Source of the DNA: Tribonema minus
Lineage: Eukaryota; Sar; Xanthophyceae; Tribonematales; Tribonemataceae
DNA length: 64,000 bases
Reading direction: 5' to 3'
Assembly (NCBI GenBank): GCA_017506865.1
Contig: JAFCMP010000057.1
Span: 1,178,001-1,242,000 of the forward strand
Part shown: positions 45,101 to 56,400 of the stretch, in pieces
Layout of the letters: each line of letters starts with the position of its first letter
Numbering within the stretch: the stretch's first letter is position 1
Translations under genes and position numbers: made by a program
Notes under the pieces: generated by a model
Databases searched by the model: none
Seen by the model: only the letters and a program-made list of their open reading frames with translations
Told to the model about the DNA's origin: nothing

Positions 45101-48056
45101 GTATGCGCATGCCTGCATACCCCCTTCCCCCCCTGCAGATGATGGAGCCCAACATGCTGCAGGTGCACCCGCCGATACCGCTGTCGCTGTCCATGCCCGC
45201 CATGAGCGGCAGCAACGTGACGTCGTCGCCCACCACCAGCGGCAACACCACGCCAGGTGCGCATTCAGCGTTGGGGTTAGCAGTAGGGTTAGGTTAAGGG
45301 TTGGAGTTAGAGCTAGGGTGATGCCGTGCGTGCGTCAGGGCTGTGAACTTAGGGTAGAGATCACGCGGGGTGCACGCAAGAACCAGGATCAGGGCTAGGG
45401 CAGGCGCCCACCACCAGCGGCAACACCACGCCAGGTGCGCAGTTAGGGTTAGGGTCAGGATCAGACATAGGGTTTAGGTTAGAGTTTGGGTAATGGTGAT
45501 GCGGCGCGCGCATTAGGGCTGAGCGCACAGGGCCAGCATCACGCGGCGGGCGCGTTTGGGGGCTGTGTATTTAGGTTGAGGTTATGCAGAATGCACGCTA
45601 GGTGTAGAGTTTGGGCTAGGGCAGGTGCGCATACGCCGCCTCAGCGTTGCACGTGTGCACTCGTCGCACATGCAGAGCATGTCGCAGAGTGTCCCTACGG
45701 CATCAGGTTTCAAGCGCGGTGCTTTTCTTCAGACAACACCTACGGGATGCCAGACAGACCGGGAAGCACGCCACACCTCAAACGTGAAGGTCCTGTTGAC
45801 CACATTCCCTGCGCCATAGCCAATGTGACCTATGGACTGATGCCGCCTCACTCTCAAATCGGCACCTTGTGCCAGGCATGTCGCCGCTGCAGCCCCAGCT
45901 GCGCTACACTTCAACAGTTTTCTGTTCCTTGGAGAGCGGGCTAGGGGGCGTGTTAAGTGGATTGTTGAAGTTTTGTGGTATGTTGAAGTTATATGGAGCT
46001 TGTGCGCAGACTCGGATGCCATGTTCTGATTGAGCCTGGAGTCGTCCTCGCTGGTCGTACATGCGGCACCACTACTTCGCAACTCACAGCATCCACACAT
46101 GCTGCAACGGCCGTCGCCGTGCGCTCGCCTGCGCACACTCAACATCAACGTGTTGAACATGTGCGCGCACATCAAAGGTGAATATTTGCGCACATCCTCC
46201 TAAATTGCCCCCCCCCCCCCCCCCCCCCCCCCCGTGCTGCGCATACCCCCCCCCCCCCCCAGGCTACCTCATGAGCCGCGTCGGCACGGGCAGCTTCGAC
46301 GGCTTTGGCAACCCGCACGTGATCGCGCACTCCTCCTCTTCCTTCGAGTACATGGACGGCGGCGGCGGCGCGGCGCCGCTGCCCGCCGGCGCCTACTACG
46401 CGCTGCCCCCCGGGGGCTCGCAGCAGGTGGAAGAGCTCAGCAACTTAAGGGGCGGCGCGCCCAAGGCGGAAGCGAAGGCGCCAGGCGGTGGCCTGTATAT
46501 GGGCGGCGGCAGCAGCAGCGGCGGCGGCGGTGCCGCCGCCGCGCAGGGCAAGGGGGAGGCGGCGGGCGCCGCTGGCGGCGGCGGCGGCGGCGACGGCGAC
46601 GGCGATGGCGGCGGGGCGAGCATGCGCCTGACGGTGGAGGTGAGCGCGCCGCGGATGAGCGCTGAGCTTGGGCTTGCTGCTGCGGGGTGCGATGCGCGCG
46701 CGCCGCGAGGGGGGAAGCACGCTAGCAGCAGCAGCAGCAGCAGCAGCAGTGCTCAGCCACACACAGGCGCGGCAGCAACGCTCAGGCATCACCACAGTGT
46801 GTACGGCGCAGTACGGATGCAGCGCTGCCGCAGCAGCGGGAGGCGGCGAGGCGGGGGATTCCCGGGGGAAGGTGGCGCGCGGCGCTGATTGGCGGGGGCG
46901 CAGGGGCACCACGGGCGGAAGCGCTGCTGACTCAAAAGCGCAACTGCATATACTTTGAGGTCATGCGTTAGGGTGGGAGTTGGAGCTGAACCCTAACCCT
47001 AGCCCTAATCGGTAGATACGCAGGGCGGGGCACTGAGGTGCTGCCCCCCCCCGTTGCATCAGCCACACAATGGGGCGGCGTGCTTGCGTGGCGGCGGCAG
47101 TGGCGGCTGCGCAGACTCGTGTGTGTGAAGCACCTGCCCAGCTGCCGGAATTGAATCATCTACATGCTGGAGCTCTTGAAGGTTCTCATGCTGTGGGGCG
47201 CCTGGCGCAATACGCGGGGTTCATGCGATGCGTAAACTGGTTTTGGAAGCGCGCACGAGGTGCTTCGCCGTAGACCCGCTGCAGTTGCTTGTCGAGCGGA
47301 GCGATGGGAATAATGCAGTGGTCAAAGCACGCGCCTGCTCATCTCGCTGTGGCTCTGCTGCGGCCGCGCCTGCAGCAGCAGCAGCCGCTGCTGCTGCCGC
47401 CGTGCCCGCCCGCGCATGAGCAAGCACCACATTCCAGCAAACCCATGCAGCTCTTGCGACTGCTGAAGTTGCCACCGCCACCGGCTGACACGCTCAGCAG
47501 TACAAAGTTTGTTGCATCTTGCACCCCTACACCGCCGCCAACAGCTCTGTATGCATACCTTTTGCATACCTACTACGGTCTCAACCAACAACGACGTCCG
47601 GCAGCCTCTGATCACTCATCGCCCCTGCGCTGTTCCATGCATGCGGCAGCGCTCACCCCCCCCCCCCCCCCCCCACCCCCCTTCCTCGGCGTGCAGGTCC
47701 CCTCCGGCGAGCTCTCCGACCAGGAGCTGGAGCGCAACATTGCGGACATCATGCACCTCTCGGGCGCGCTGCTGGAGGCAGTGGACGCGCACGGCGGCGG
47801 CAGCGGCAGCAACGCTCAGCTGATGGACCCCGCGGCGCCCGCCGACGAGCAGCCGCAGGACAGGGGGCAGGAGAAGGGCAGCGGCGGCAGCGGCGGCGGC
47901 GGCAGCAGGGGCGGCGCGCCGCTGCAGCTGTCGATCACGGGCACCGCCGAGTCGGTGCAGCTGGCCGAGTACCTGGTGCAGACGCGCCTCGCGCGCTCCG
48001 CGGCGGCGGCGGCGCAGCAGCAGCAGCAGCCGGCGCTCTCCCCCGCGCTGCACTGA
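41924..48056 (+). CDS. KH-domain RNA-binding protein (PCBP/NOVA-like)
   Basis: Five exons in phase: 41924-43202, 43879-44120, 45139-45256, 46263-46639, 47697-48056; 791 aa. The N-terminus is rich in Gln (CAG tract near 42101-42165) and Pro. KH1 (~289-332) has VLIPNAKIGAVIGKGGAIVK with GxxG = GKGG and SGARVTISD. KH2 begins at ~412 and is split by intron 1: LISSAKAGALI then GRAGATIKAIRDASGARIDIS, with GxxG = GRAG and a Gly/Pro insertion of ~25 residues. A third KH-like fold (MRLTVEVPSGELSD...IADIMHLSGALLEAVD...LQLSITGTAESVQLAEYLV) is split by intron 4 and lacks GxxG, so it may not bind RNA. KH proteins of this type bind C-rich or YCAY single-stranded RNA and act in splicing, stability or translation; which one applies here is inference. 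It follows the lyase gene on the same strand. Confidence 0.87.
43731..43853 (+). mobile_element. Dispersed ~120-bp repeat, copy 3
   Basis: This copy ends at CGCTCTTTTGATTCGTCTCC, only ~25 bp before the C tract and acceptor of KH exon 43879-44120, so the repeat abuts a working 3' splice site. Confidence 0.85.
44074..44345 (+). repeat. Duplicated exon end and donor in KH gene
   Basis: The last ~47 bases of exon 43879-44120 (TCGGGGCCGTTCACGGCGTG...CGCCAGC) and the GTGAGTG donor are repeated 220 bp downstream at 44287-44340, nearly identically. Confidence 0.92.
44848..45440 (+). repeat. Acceptor and donor copies flanking KH exon 3
   Basis: The start of exon 45139-45256 (CAGATGATGGAGCCCAACAT) has upstream copies near 44852 and 45035 (MAEPHHAA-like, MEPTVLQVRT-like). 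Its end (CACCACCAGCGGCAACACCA plus the GTGCGCA donor) has a downstream copy at 45406-45436. One exon is thus flanked by arrays on both sides. Confidence 0.88.
45270..45500 (+). repeat. Degenerate TTAGGG repeats in KH intron 3
   Basis: Many GGGTTAG, AGGGTTAGG and GGTTAGAG strings are interspersed with copies of the upstream exon end. Orientation is TTAGGG on the plus strand. Confidence 0.85.
46204..46262 (+). promoter_or_regulatory. C-homopolymer polypyrimidine tract at an acceptor
   Basis: Two C runs (about 25 and 17 bases) separated by GTGCTGCGCATA precede the CCAG acceptor of KH exon 46263-46639. Confidence 0.8.
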
Positions 48057-49718
48057 GGCGGCGGCGGCGGCGGCGGCGGCGACAGCGCAGGAGCGCTCGC
48101 GCGCGCTGACGCCGTGGCTGCGCGCACCACGCCGGTGCGCCATCGGCGCAGCGCGACGGCGCTACGAAAGGCCGCGCGCAGCGCGGCTCAGGAACGCTGA
48201 GGCGCAGGAACGCTGAGGGCCATGCGCAGACACCACAGACGCGCGTCCCGATCTGTCGTGCGAGCGGCTGCAGGGAGGGGGGAGAGCCCTGTCAGGGGCG
48301 AACCGGGGGGGGGGGGGGGGGTTGAGGGGGGGCAAGGGGGTCGCAGCTGGCTGGGGGTCACAGCGGCAGGTTGCTCTGTACCTCAGCAGGTGTACCTGTG
48401 TTGATTGCGTGACAACTCGCTGCACGAGCGGTGAAGTCACAGGATGTCATTGAAAACTGGGAAAATGGGGGCACGATATTCAAGCGTGGCTTTGGCGCAC
48501 GGGGGGAGGGGGGGGGGAGATCAGCCGCGCGCGAGGTTGCCACATGCAATCCGCGCGTTTCGCTGTGCAAGAGGGGGGGAAGGGAGGGGGGCAAGGTAGT
48601 ACACCCCGCTCACGGCGTGCCCCGGAGGCAGTACGCTGCCGCCAGAGGGAGGGCGCGAGTGCGCCGCCGCCGTGAGTGTAATCTTTTCTAGACGGTGCTG
48701 CAGCGGCGCGCGCGGAGTGCGCCGCTCGGCAAGCGGCTGTGCAGACTAAACGGGCGCGAGCGGGCGCGGTCGAGGGCGGCGGAGGGGGAGAGAAGGCAGG
48801 GGGTACTAAGGGGGGGGGGGGGGGAGGGGGGGGGACAGTGAGCGTGAGCGTTCGCGCGAGCGCATCATGGGTACAGTTTCGACGTCACGTTAACGGCCCC
48901 CGTTTGAGCAGAGAAGTGGGTGCATACTTGCACAAGCGCCGCTAACGAAATGGGCTGCCCTTGCAGCGCGCATTACACGGCCACATGTGATGTTTGTCTG
49001 CTGTTTTGTGCCGGGCACCTGTGTCTGCAGAATCCTCTCCTTGTCTCGGCCAGTGAACAGGCTCTTCAAGGTCGCTTGCTGCACAGGCTTGCTGAGCACT
49101 GCGGTATATGAGAGTGTCGGTGGCAGTTGTGAGTTTGTGCACACCTCCGTTATGCCACATAGCTAGGACGCGGTTGCACTGACACGCAGCATGTGCTGTG
49201 AGAGTCTCTTGTGGCCGCCTATGCACGGACAACAATAACATGCCTGGTCAGCCCCTGTCATTCACAAGTGGTCTTGGCTTTCGATAGGGACAGTGCATGT
49301 AATGCAAGTCCGATTGTGACCGTATTGGCAGGCTGCTGTGAATCGACAGGACGTCTGCTTGCATTTTCTGCATATTCCCTCACTATATCTTCGTCTGGTC
49401 TTCCTGACAGTCACATATGACAAGTTGCTGTCGACCTCCTGTGCACGTGGCATACACTGTATCACTGCGTGGTGTGATATGTATCAAGACAATGGCAATG
49501 TGCGATGATGTTGACTCCAGAGTAACATTACTACATTTACAGTAAAAAGTACGTATACTATGTAGGCATACATTCGTTTCACACTTTTGGTGTGTCACCT
49601 CGTTTGCCTTTCTTGCCTTTCTTGAAGTTCACATCTTCCAGAGGGGGTACGGGTACGTGGCAAAAGCCTGCAACTTCTCGCCTGCACCCTCACGCGATAC
49701 ACACTGTGAGAGACAACA
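48057..49718. other. Intergenic region between KH gene and MBL-fold gene
   Basis: I see no supportable gene. G runs occur at 48307-48322 and 48809-48836. The 300 bases before 49719 should contain the promoter of the next gene. Confidence 0.5.
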
Positions 49719-52700
49719 ATGCCTCGTGCTGTACCGACCGCAGCTGCTCTGGCGCTTCTATTGTGCGCCCCCCTCCACGCGTTCGTGGTCACGTGCCCTG
49801 CTACGACTCTGGCAGCAGCGCGTCAGGCATCTGCGCCGATTGGACGCCAACGCCAAACACAAAGCTCTGGGATTAGCCCCAGGATGTCTTCCACATCAGC
49901 TACTGAGCAGGATCAGAAGCAGGTACGCACCTGGTCCCAGCCTGGTGTCTATCAGCCATTGTATTGTCGCAAGCGCAGTCGATCTTTTTCCAGGTTTAGA
50001 ACCTTTTTGAGTCAGAGCAGTAGGCCCTGCATGATGCCCCGCTGTGTCGTTGGCGCTCCTTGCGCATGCCCATCTCTGAGTCGCGCAACGACTGCTGCTT
50101 GTTGCACTCACTGAGTGCCGCTTCTCCAGCTGCTGTTGGAACCAGCTTACTTTTTTTGATGATCTACACGTCGCCCTTATTGGTGTGGTGCGCCTGCTTG
50201 CTTGGCCTCATGCAGACGCTGCACGCCTCAGAAACGGGGGAGCCGAGCGTGACATGGTTCGAGGGGAACTCCTGGCTATGGACCATCGGCGGCGTCACTT
50301 TCCTGGTGGATCCGATTTTCGACACGCTCGACTTCGGCATGCCGTACTTCTACAAAGCTGACAAGCGGGTCTTCAGCGACTACAGGGTAAGAGTGAAGAG
50401 TGACGCAACTGATTCCCCCACAGAATTGCGCTTGATTGCATGTGCTTAGCAATTCTCCCATCCAAGGCCTCTTGTGGGGGAAGAAGGCAGAGGTCACAGG
50501 AATGAAACTACAAGAGCAACAGTTTTGCAAGAGTGGCATTCCATGGTGTGCTCCAGATGACGCCGCGTGACAATGTGCTGCACGTTCACATTGCACATCC
50601 GTGGCAATCAGCAGGGGTGACTTCAACTTGCCACCAACGCACCGCTGGTGCTGCCTCCAACTGTTCTCTGCTGCACGCTCTCTCCTTCTCCTCTCTCGTC
50701 AGCGCTGCTCGCAGCTGTCATCCACTGCCCCTCAAGCTTCGACTCACTCGCCGCTTGAATCTACCATTGCAGGCGCTGACGGAGCGGATGGCGCAGGAGG
50801 CGGAGCACATCGTCATCACGCAGGGACTTCCTGATCACTGCTGCGAAAAGACGCTGCCTAGGCTGGCCAAGCTCATGAAGCCCACGGCGCGCGTCATCGC
50901 GCCGCCCAGCGCCAAGGACATTGTATCGGTGCGTCACCCGTGTCTCTGCCGTTTAACTGTATAAAACTTCAACTGTTGGTGATGACCACCTCTACCTGCT
51001 TCGGACGCGCCGTGGCAGTGGCAAAATGTATGTTTACGACGGCCTGAAGGGCAGCCTGTGCGTCATCCCTAGCAGTGAGGTGCTGTTCCGGATGCAAAGC
51101 ATCCATGCTGGCATGACGCACATCACTTCAATGTACAACAATGTCAAAATTCAAGTGTAGTGGAAACTTCGAATTGTAGTGAAAAATTCAAGTGCAGCGA
51201 CGCGACGCTCCAACCACGGCACATGCTTGTGCACTGAATCTACTTCAGCCGCCTAGCAGCAGGCCTTCAGCGGATCGCTCTGTCGGCGATTGCATCCGCG
51301 ATGTGACACTTCGCTCGGCCTCAATAATCGAAGCCTTCAGCGCACATGCGCGCCAACTGCGCATGCGTGTGCGACACGCACTGTGTGGATGAGGGGGGGG
51401 GGGGGGGGGGTGTCAGGCGTGTCCTACTGAATGCAAGTAGCGCCCGCACGTTCTTTGGCGGGTGTCGGCATCTGTGACCGCCGATGCGCATGCCACTTCA
51501 ATGCGTGCAGTGCGCTCGGAGGACTGCGATTCGATGCAGCACTGCCGGTCTCTCGCTGCGCGTCAGTACGCGCCGGCTTCAAGCCTGAACCCCGTGCAGC
51601 AAGCAACGCTGCGCAGCCGCCTAGCCCTAACCCTACATAGTCTGATCCTAGCATACATCTATTTTTCCACCTCCTACTGCCTTTCATTGGTGCATCCTGC
51701 CCACCAGTACTACCAGTTCACCATGTGCCTCATGCCGTGCGCGTAGCCCCAATCTACACAAGGGTTAACTTCAACTGCTGTTGGCATTGTGCTCTCTTCG
51801 CCAAGCAGCGCTTCTTCCCAGACGACCGCGTGACATATGCCAAGCCTGGTGACAAGGTGGTACTCAAGGGCAGCGGCGGGGAGGTGGAGCTGGCGGTGAT
51901 GCCTGGCTCAGTGGTGGGGCCGCCGTGGCAGGTACGATACGGTATGCATGAGATGGTGTGGCACCGTGGGGGACGGGGGGGCGGGGTGCATGAGGGAGTA
52001 CTGGGGGGGAGGAGGGGGGTTATTTATGAATGAGGAGGTGGAGCTGGCGGTGATGCCTGGCTCAGTGGTGGGGCCGCCGTGGCAGGTATGTATGGTGTGC
52101 GCGAGGAGTTATAGTCACTATACTTGGGGGGGGGGTATATGACAAGAATGGGGCTGCCGTGGCAGGTCTGTTGTGGTGTATTTGAGGGACTGGCAGTAAC
52201 TTTACTGGCATCGTTTGCTTGACGGGGGGTGGTGATGTATACACGAGGTGGCGCTGGCGGTGCTGAGGTGCTATAGTCATGATACTGATATCGTACGCGT
52301 GTTTGGTTGTTGGGGGGGGCGGGGGTCATGTATGACGAGGAGGTGAAGCTGGCAACGCTGCCGGCGTCCGCAATGGGGCTGCTGTGGCAGGCCTGGTATT
52401 GTATGCATCTGAGGAGGGGGGGGGGGGGGCATGTGAGTATATCATACATGTCGAGGGGGTCTGTATAGATGAGGAGGAGGTGGAACTGGCGCTGCTGGGA
52501 TCAGCGGCGGGGCCGCCATGGCATGTAGGGTATGTAGTGTGTGGGGGGGTAGCCATAGATGATAATATGGCAGGTATACGCACTGTGTGGGGGGGGCGCG
52601 CTTGTGAGGGAGGAAGGCTAACCCTAACCCTGACCCTGCATCGTGCCAGCAAGGCAAGTGTTCTGCACGCATGCACCCTGTCTCAAGCAGCAGCAGCGGG

Positions 52701-55068
52701 CTGCGGCTGGTGCTTGAGCGATGGGGGGCGGGCGGATGGGGTAGGTATAGATGAGGGCACGGCACGTCAATGCTTGGGCCGAGTGTGCTCGCATGAGGAG
52801 ACGGCTCCACACGCGCCAGCAAGGCAGGCGACGAGTGCGCACACGCTCTGTCCTGCGCCCTGTCCTGAGCAGCGGTGTGCTGCGGCGTCGCGTGAATGCG
52901 CGGTGCGGGCGTGCGCCGCCACTTCAAGTTGAAGTATGTGCGTGCAGAGGCGGCGCTTGCTCTGCGCGCCGCGCTAGTGGGCGCCGCCGTGCCTGTGGCG
53001 CAGGGGCCTTTGCATACAACAGTTGTCGTGGCCGACAGCCAGGGCACGCGCGGGGCTCCACTTGAACCGCCTGCGCGCCGTAATTGTGGTCACGCATCGG
53101 TTTGTGTGCTGAAACGTGGCAATTGCGTGAGCGCCGCAGAGCGCGCCACCTACACATCAGCATTACGGATCGGCACACTGCAACGCTGACCGGCACCACC
53201 GCGCCAGCCGCCCCCCTTACCGAACTCCGCTGCCACAGCAGCTGCTGCCGCTGCCTCATTCAGTGAGTTGCAGTTACGAACGCTAACTGTTTCATTTGCA
53301 TACATACCCTGGCCTAGTAACTACGCTGTCAGGCAACTCAAGACCTCCTTCTGCTACCGCTGCTGCTGCGGCCGCCGCCGCCGCCGCTGCTGCCGCTGCT
53401 GCTGCTGCCGCTCTGCGACAGGCGCCCGAGAACGCGTGCCTTGCGCGGCCGCGCGGCGCAACGGATGGCGGCGTCTTCTACGAGCCGCACTGCATGTGGT
53501 CGACTAAACATCTCCTGCTGCTGCCACTGTCAGGCAACTAAAGATCTCCTGCCGCCGCCGCCGCTGCTGCCGCTGCTGCCGCTCCGTGACAGGCGCCTGA
53601 GAACGCGTACCTGGCGCGGCCGCGCGGCGCAACGGATGGCGGCGTTTTCTATGAGCCGCACTGCATGTGGTCGGAGGACGCGATGCGCAGCGTGCGCGCG
53701 GACGCCATCGTTACGCCGACGTACGGCCAGCGCATGGGGCCGGAGGCGCTGCACTACACGATCCTCAACAGCGGGTGCGTGACGACAACTACTTAGATTG
53801 CAACACTCGAGAGTGAAGCAGGACTTGGTCTCTGGCATGTGACGTGTACTGATTGTAACATGTGACATGCACTGATTGAGACGCCATCGTTACGCCCACA
53901 TACGGCCAGCGCATGGGGCCGGAGGCGCTGCACTACACGATCCTCAACAGCGCGTGCCAGTTGCTCTTCGTTGAAATGAACGCACGAGTCAAATGTGATC
54001 CGGGAGTGCACGCTGAACTATTGCGTGAACAGTGGGTGCGTGCGCCGGGAGCAGCAATCGCCAGGAGGCACAGGCGCACATTATAGGGCGCGAGGTTTTG
54101 GCGGAGAGACTGCGGGCAGGAGCGTTGCCATCACTTGAAGTTGTTGATGAAGTTGTTGAGTTGCAGCGCTGGGCAGTTGTAGCAGGGCTTGAGCTGCTCG
54201 GCAACATTCGCCAGGAAGGGTGCATCATCTGTTGGCGACGCACGGTCGCAGCGCGCGTGGCATCGCTGCGCAGCGCTGCGCCGCAAAGCGTTGAGCTTCG
54301 ACGGCGAGAGGGCGCAGCAGCAGCGCCTGTGCGCGCTCGCTGCGTCATTTCGGAGCGGGGCGTGCGCTGTCTGCGTGTGCAGAGCAGAAGGCGCTGCACG
54401 CGATGGTTGTTGCATGCTTGCGGTCGTCTTGAGGCTGGTGCATGCGACCCGAACGTCAACATGTGCGTGGTGGTTCGCTTCACCTCGTTGTGAGGGCCCT
54501 GACACCTTGCGGTCACAGACTGAGGTTGCGGCGATGGCAAAGTGCGCCAGCGCCAGTAAAAGCTCCTCGATTGACTGGTTCAAGCTTTGCTGTGCTGGCG
54601 CATGCTGCGTGCGCATAACGGTTGCGCAAATGCCGCCTCGTCGGCATCACCAAGCCCCACACCGCGAAAGGCAGCACAAGGCCGGGAAGCGTTTTCAGTT
54701 CTCAGCACTGCGTCGGCTTCTCGCACTCAGGCAGCAGCGATGATGAACGTGTCTAATGCGGCATTCGAGCACCTAGCATGAGCATGAGGCAGCATGCGTG
54801 GACAGGATGACGCACGGGCGCCACCTCTTAACCCCCCCCCCCCCCTCTCCCCCCCTCCCCCTCCCCGTCCAGCGAACGCGCGGTAGAGCTGGCAAAGACC
54901 GTCGGCGCGCGCCGCATCATCTCCTACAACAACGTGGACCAGGAGTCCACCGGCGTGCTCAACCTGATCGTCACGCGCACGGGCGATGCGGAGGAATTCG
55001 CGCGCCTCGCTGCGAAGGCAGGCATTGAGTACGTGCAGGTGCAGCCGGGGACGCGCGTGGCGCTGTGA
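49719..55068 (+). CDS. Plastid-targeted metallo-beta-lactamase-fold protein
   Basis: Six exons in phase: 49719-49922, 50216-50386, 50773-50928, 51809-51931, 53593-53774, 54873-55068; 343 aa. Residues 1-~20 form a signal peptide (ALALLLCAPLHA) followed by Phe and a basic, Ala/Ser-rich transit-like stretch, predicting a complex plastid. The body matches plant and cyanobacterial MBL-fold proteins: VTWFEGNSWLWTIGGVTFLV DP (core strands, here split by a space), IVITQGLPDHCCEKTLPRL, RVIAPPSA, RVTYAKPGD, GVFYEPHCMW, IVTPTYGQ and a last exon starting ERAVELAKTVGARRIIS. The usual HxHxDH metal motif is replaced by TQGLPDH, a known variant of this subfamily, so ordinary two-zinc hydrolase activity is doubtful. 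Substrate unknown. Acceptor 50216 is chosen because it keeps phase 0. Confidence 0.9.
51880..52530 (+). repeat. Array of exon end plus donor in MBL-fold gene
   Basis: The end of exon 51809-51931 (GAGGTGGAGCTGGCGGTGAT...GCCGTGGCAG) is repeated almost perfectly at 52030-52085 with a GTATGT donor. More diverged or partial copies lie near 52147-52166, 52240-52265, 52335-52391 and 52475-52526. Each unit also carries a GGGGGG run and a TATGTATGA-like string. Confidence 0.9.
52617..52638 (+). repeat. Short CCCTAA run in MBL intron
   Basis: The string CTAACCCTAACCCTGACCCT lies inside the 1.66-kb intron, directly after the splice-site array. Confidence 0.8.
53417..53960 (+). repeat. Both ends of MBL exon 5 duplicated into flanking introns
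   Basis: Exon 53593-53774 has a ~95-bp copy of its acceptor and start 177 bp upstream (53417-53510, with ACAGGCGCC and GGATGGCGGCGTCTTCTACG). It has a ~75-bp copy of its end 180 bp downstream (53880-53956, with GACGCCATCGTTACGCCCAC). The flanking TCAGGCAACTAAAGATCTCC string is repeated too. Confidence 0.92.
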
Positions 55069-55207
55069 GAGGGGGCGCATATCACGGCAGCGCTCAGCAC
55101 GTATCCACACACACATAAAATGCTTGCGCGCGCGCGCGCACACAGCGAGCGGCTCGCATGTTGCGCAGAGGAGGAGGTGTGGTGGCTGGCCGCCGCGCAC
55201 TCTAAGG

Positions 55208-55543
55208 ATGTTTCAAACTTCAAATGAAGCGGTCACGTTAGTGCTTCAACTTCAAAGGATTGACGTACCGGCAGGGCCAGCTGCAGCAGCTGCAACAGAG
55301 GCGGCAGCTGCAGCGACCCCAGACTTGCAGCCTCGGCTTGATTGTAAGTAGTCGCCGCAGCTTCATGTGCGCGTTTCTATGTGCATACGCCATACACTAT
55401 GTACGCAACCAACGGCAGCAGCGACAGTTGAACTTGAAGTAGATGCACAAAAGTACTTGCCCAATTTTGCCGCTCGCCTGCGCAGTGAGGGATCGCTTGT
55501 TCGCCGGGATGGCGTGGCGTCGCAGAGGCTGCAGCGCTGGTAA
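55208..55543 (+). CDS. Possible small two-exon gene (tentative)
   Basis: Exons 55208-55343 and 55440-55543 join in phase 1 to encode ~79 aa: an Ala/Pro-rich middle and a tail NFAARLRSEGSLVRRDGVAS ending in Trp. The second exon has protein-like codon use. The acceptor (CTTGAAG) lacks a pyrimidine tract and the first exon contains the intron-type motif TTCAACTTCAA, so it may be wrong. I do not recognise the protein. Confidence 0.22.
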
Positions 55544-56329
55544 ACGGTGACGGGGCAGTGCGCATGCAAGCGTTTGGAGAGCGCTGCTGCTGCGTGCGGG
55601 TTTTGAATCTTGCATTTCTGTCATCACAGGGCTCACAACGACAGAGATGTCTCCGAGTTTTGTCTCTTCAACTGCTGGATTGCCCCACCGCTCAGTAATG
55701 TCAACTGAAGTTACAGCATGCGCCAGGTGTTGACTCTCCTTGCCCTGTCGTGCACCGCGCATCCAATTGGCCCGCCAGGCTTGCTGCATCATTAAATGAC
55801 TGTGTTCGCTTTACGCTACTGCACAGCTGCTCCCCAAAGTGCATGCGCGTTTTCCTGCTGAAACACAGCACAGCATATACAGGCTCGGCACTTGGCGTGT
55901 TTCCGTGCTGAACAGAACTTCGGCTTCGCGATGCATGGCGCGTCCGCAGCACCCACAGTTGTTGCGCTTACACACGGTTCTGATTGTGCACCTGGGGGGT
56001 GACTCTCCTGATCACTCTCACCTTTGCAGGCCCAGTATGTATACGCCATGTACTTTTTAGTAATATTCGCTCAGGGCGCGAAAAAGCCCAGATGATTGGC
56101 ATCTAGCTGTACGGAATCTACATGTCGTATGACACCTGAAAGTGTCGTAATGACAACCACTCATGTACATTGCCCGTTGCTAAAGCATCACGCTTGTGGC
56201 GGCTTAACTGTGGTTTTTTATAAAGCATTCAATTTATGCACGTTTGATGGGACATGAAGCACAACCGCAAGAACTTAGCCTGACCCTTTCAACCCAACCG
56301 TTACTCCAGAGTATAGACTCATGAATGAA

Positions 56330-56400
56330 CACGAATCAAAAGATCGTAGAGCTCTAGGTGACATGTTAAAGCAGCTGCCACACAGCAGCGTTGCAAGCAG
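56330..56400 (-). mobile_element. Dispersed repeat, copy 4 (partial)
   Basis: It keeps the ACGAATCAAAAGATCGTAGA and GCTCTAGGTGACA terminus seen at 40801 but diverges beyond it, so only the end of the repeat is conserved. Confidence 0.8.

Noticed and set aside
43530-45251. Minus-strand open frame of ~570 codons opposite the KH gene
   Set aside because: It crosses confirmed KH exons and introns, contains array repeats and has no recognisable domain.
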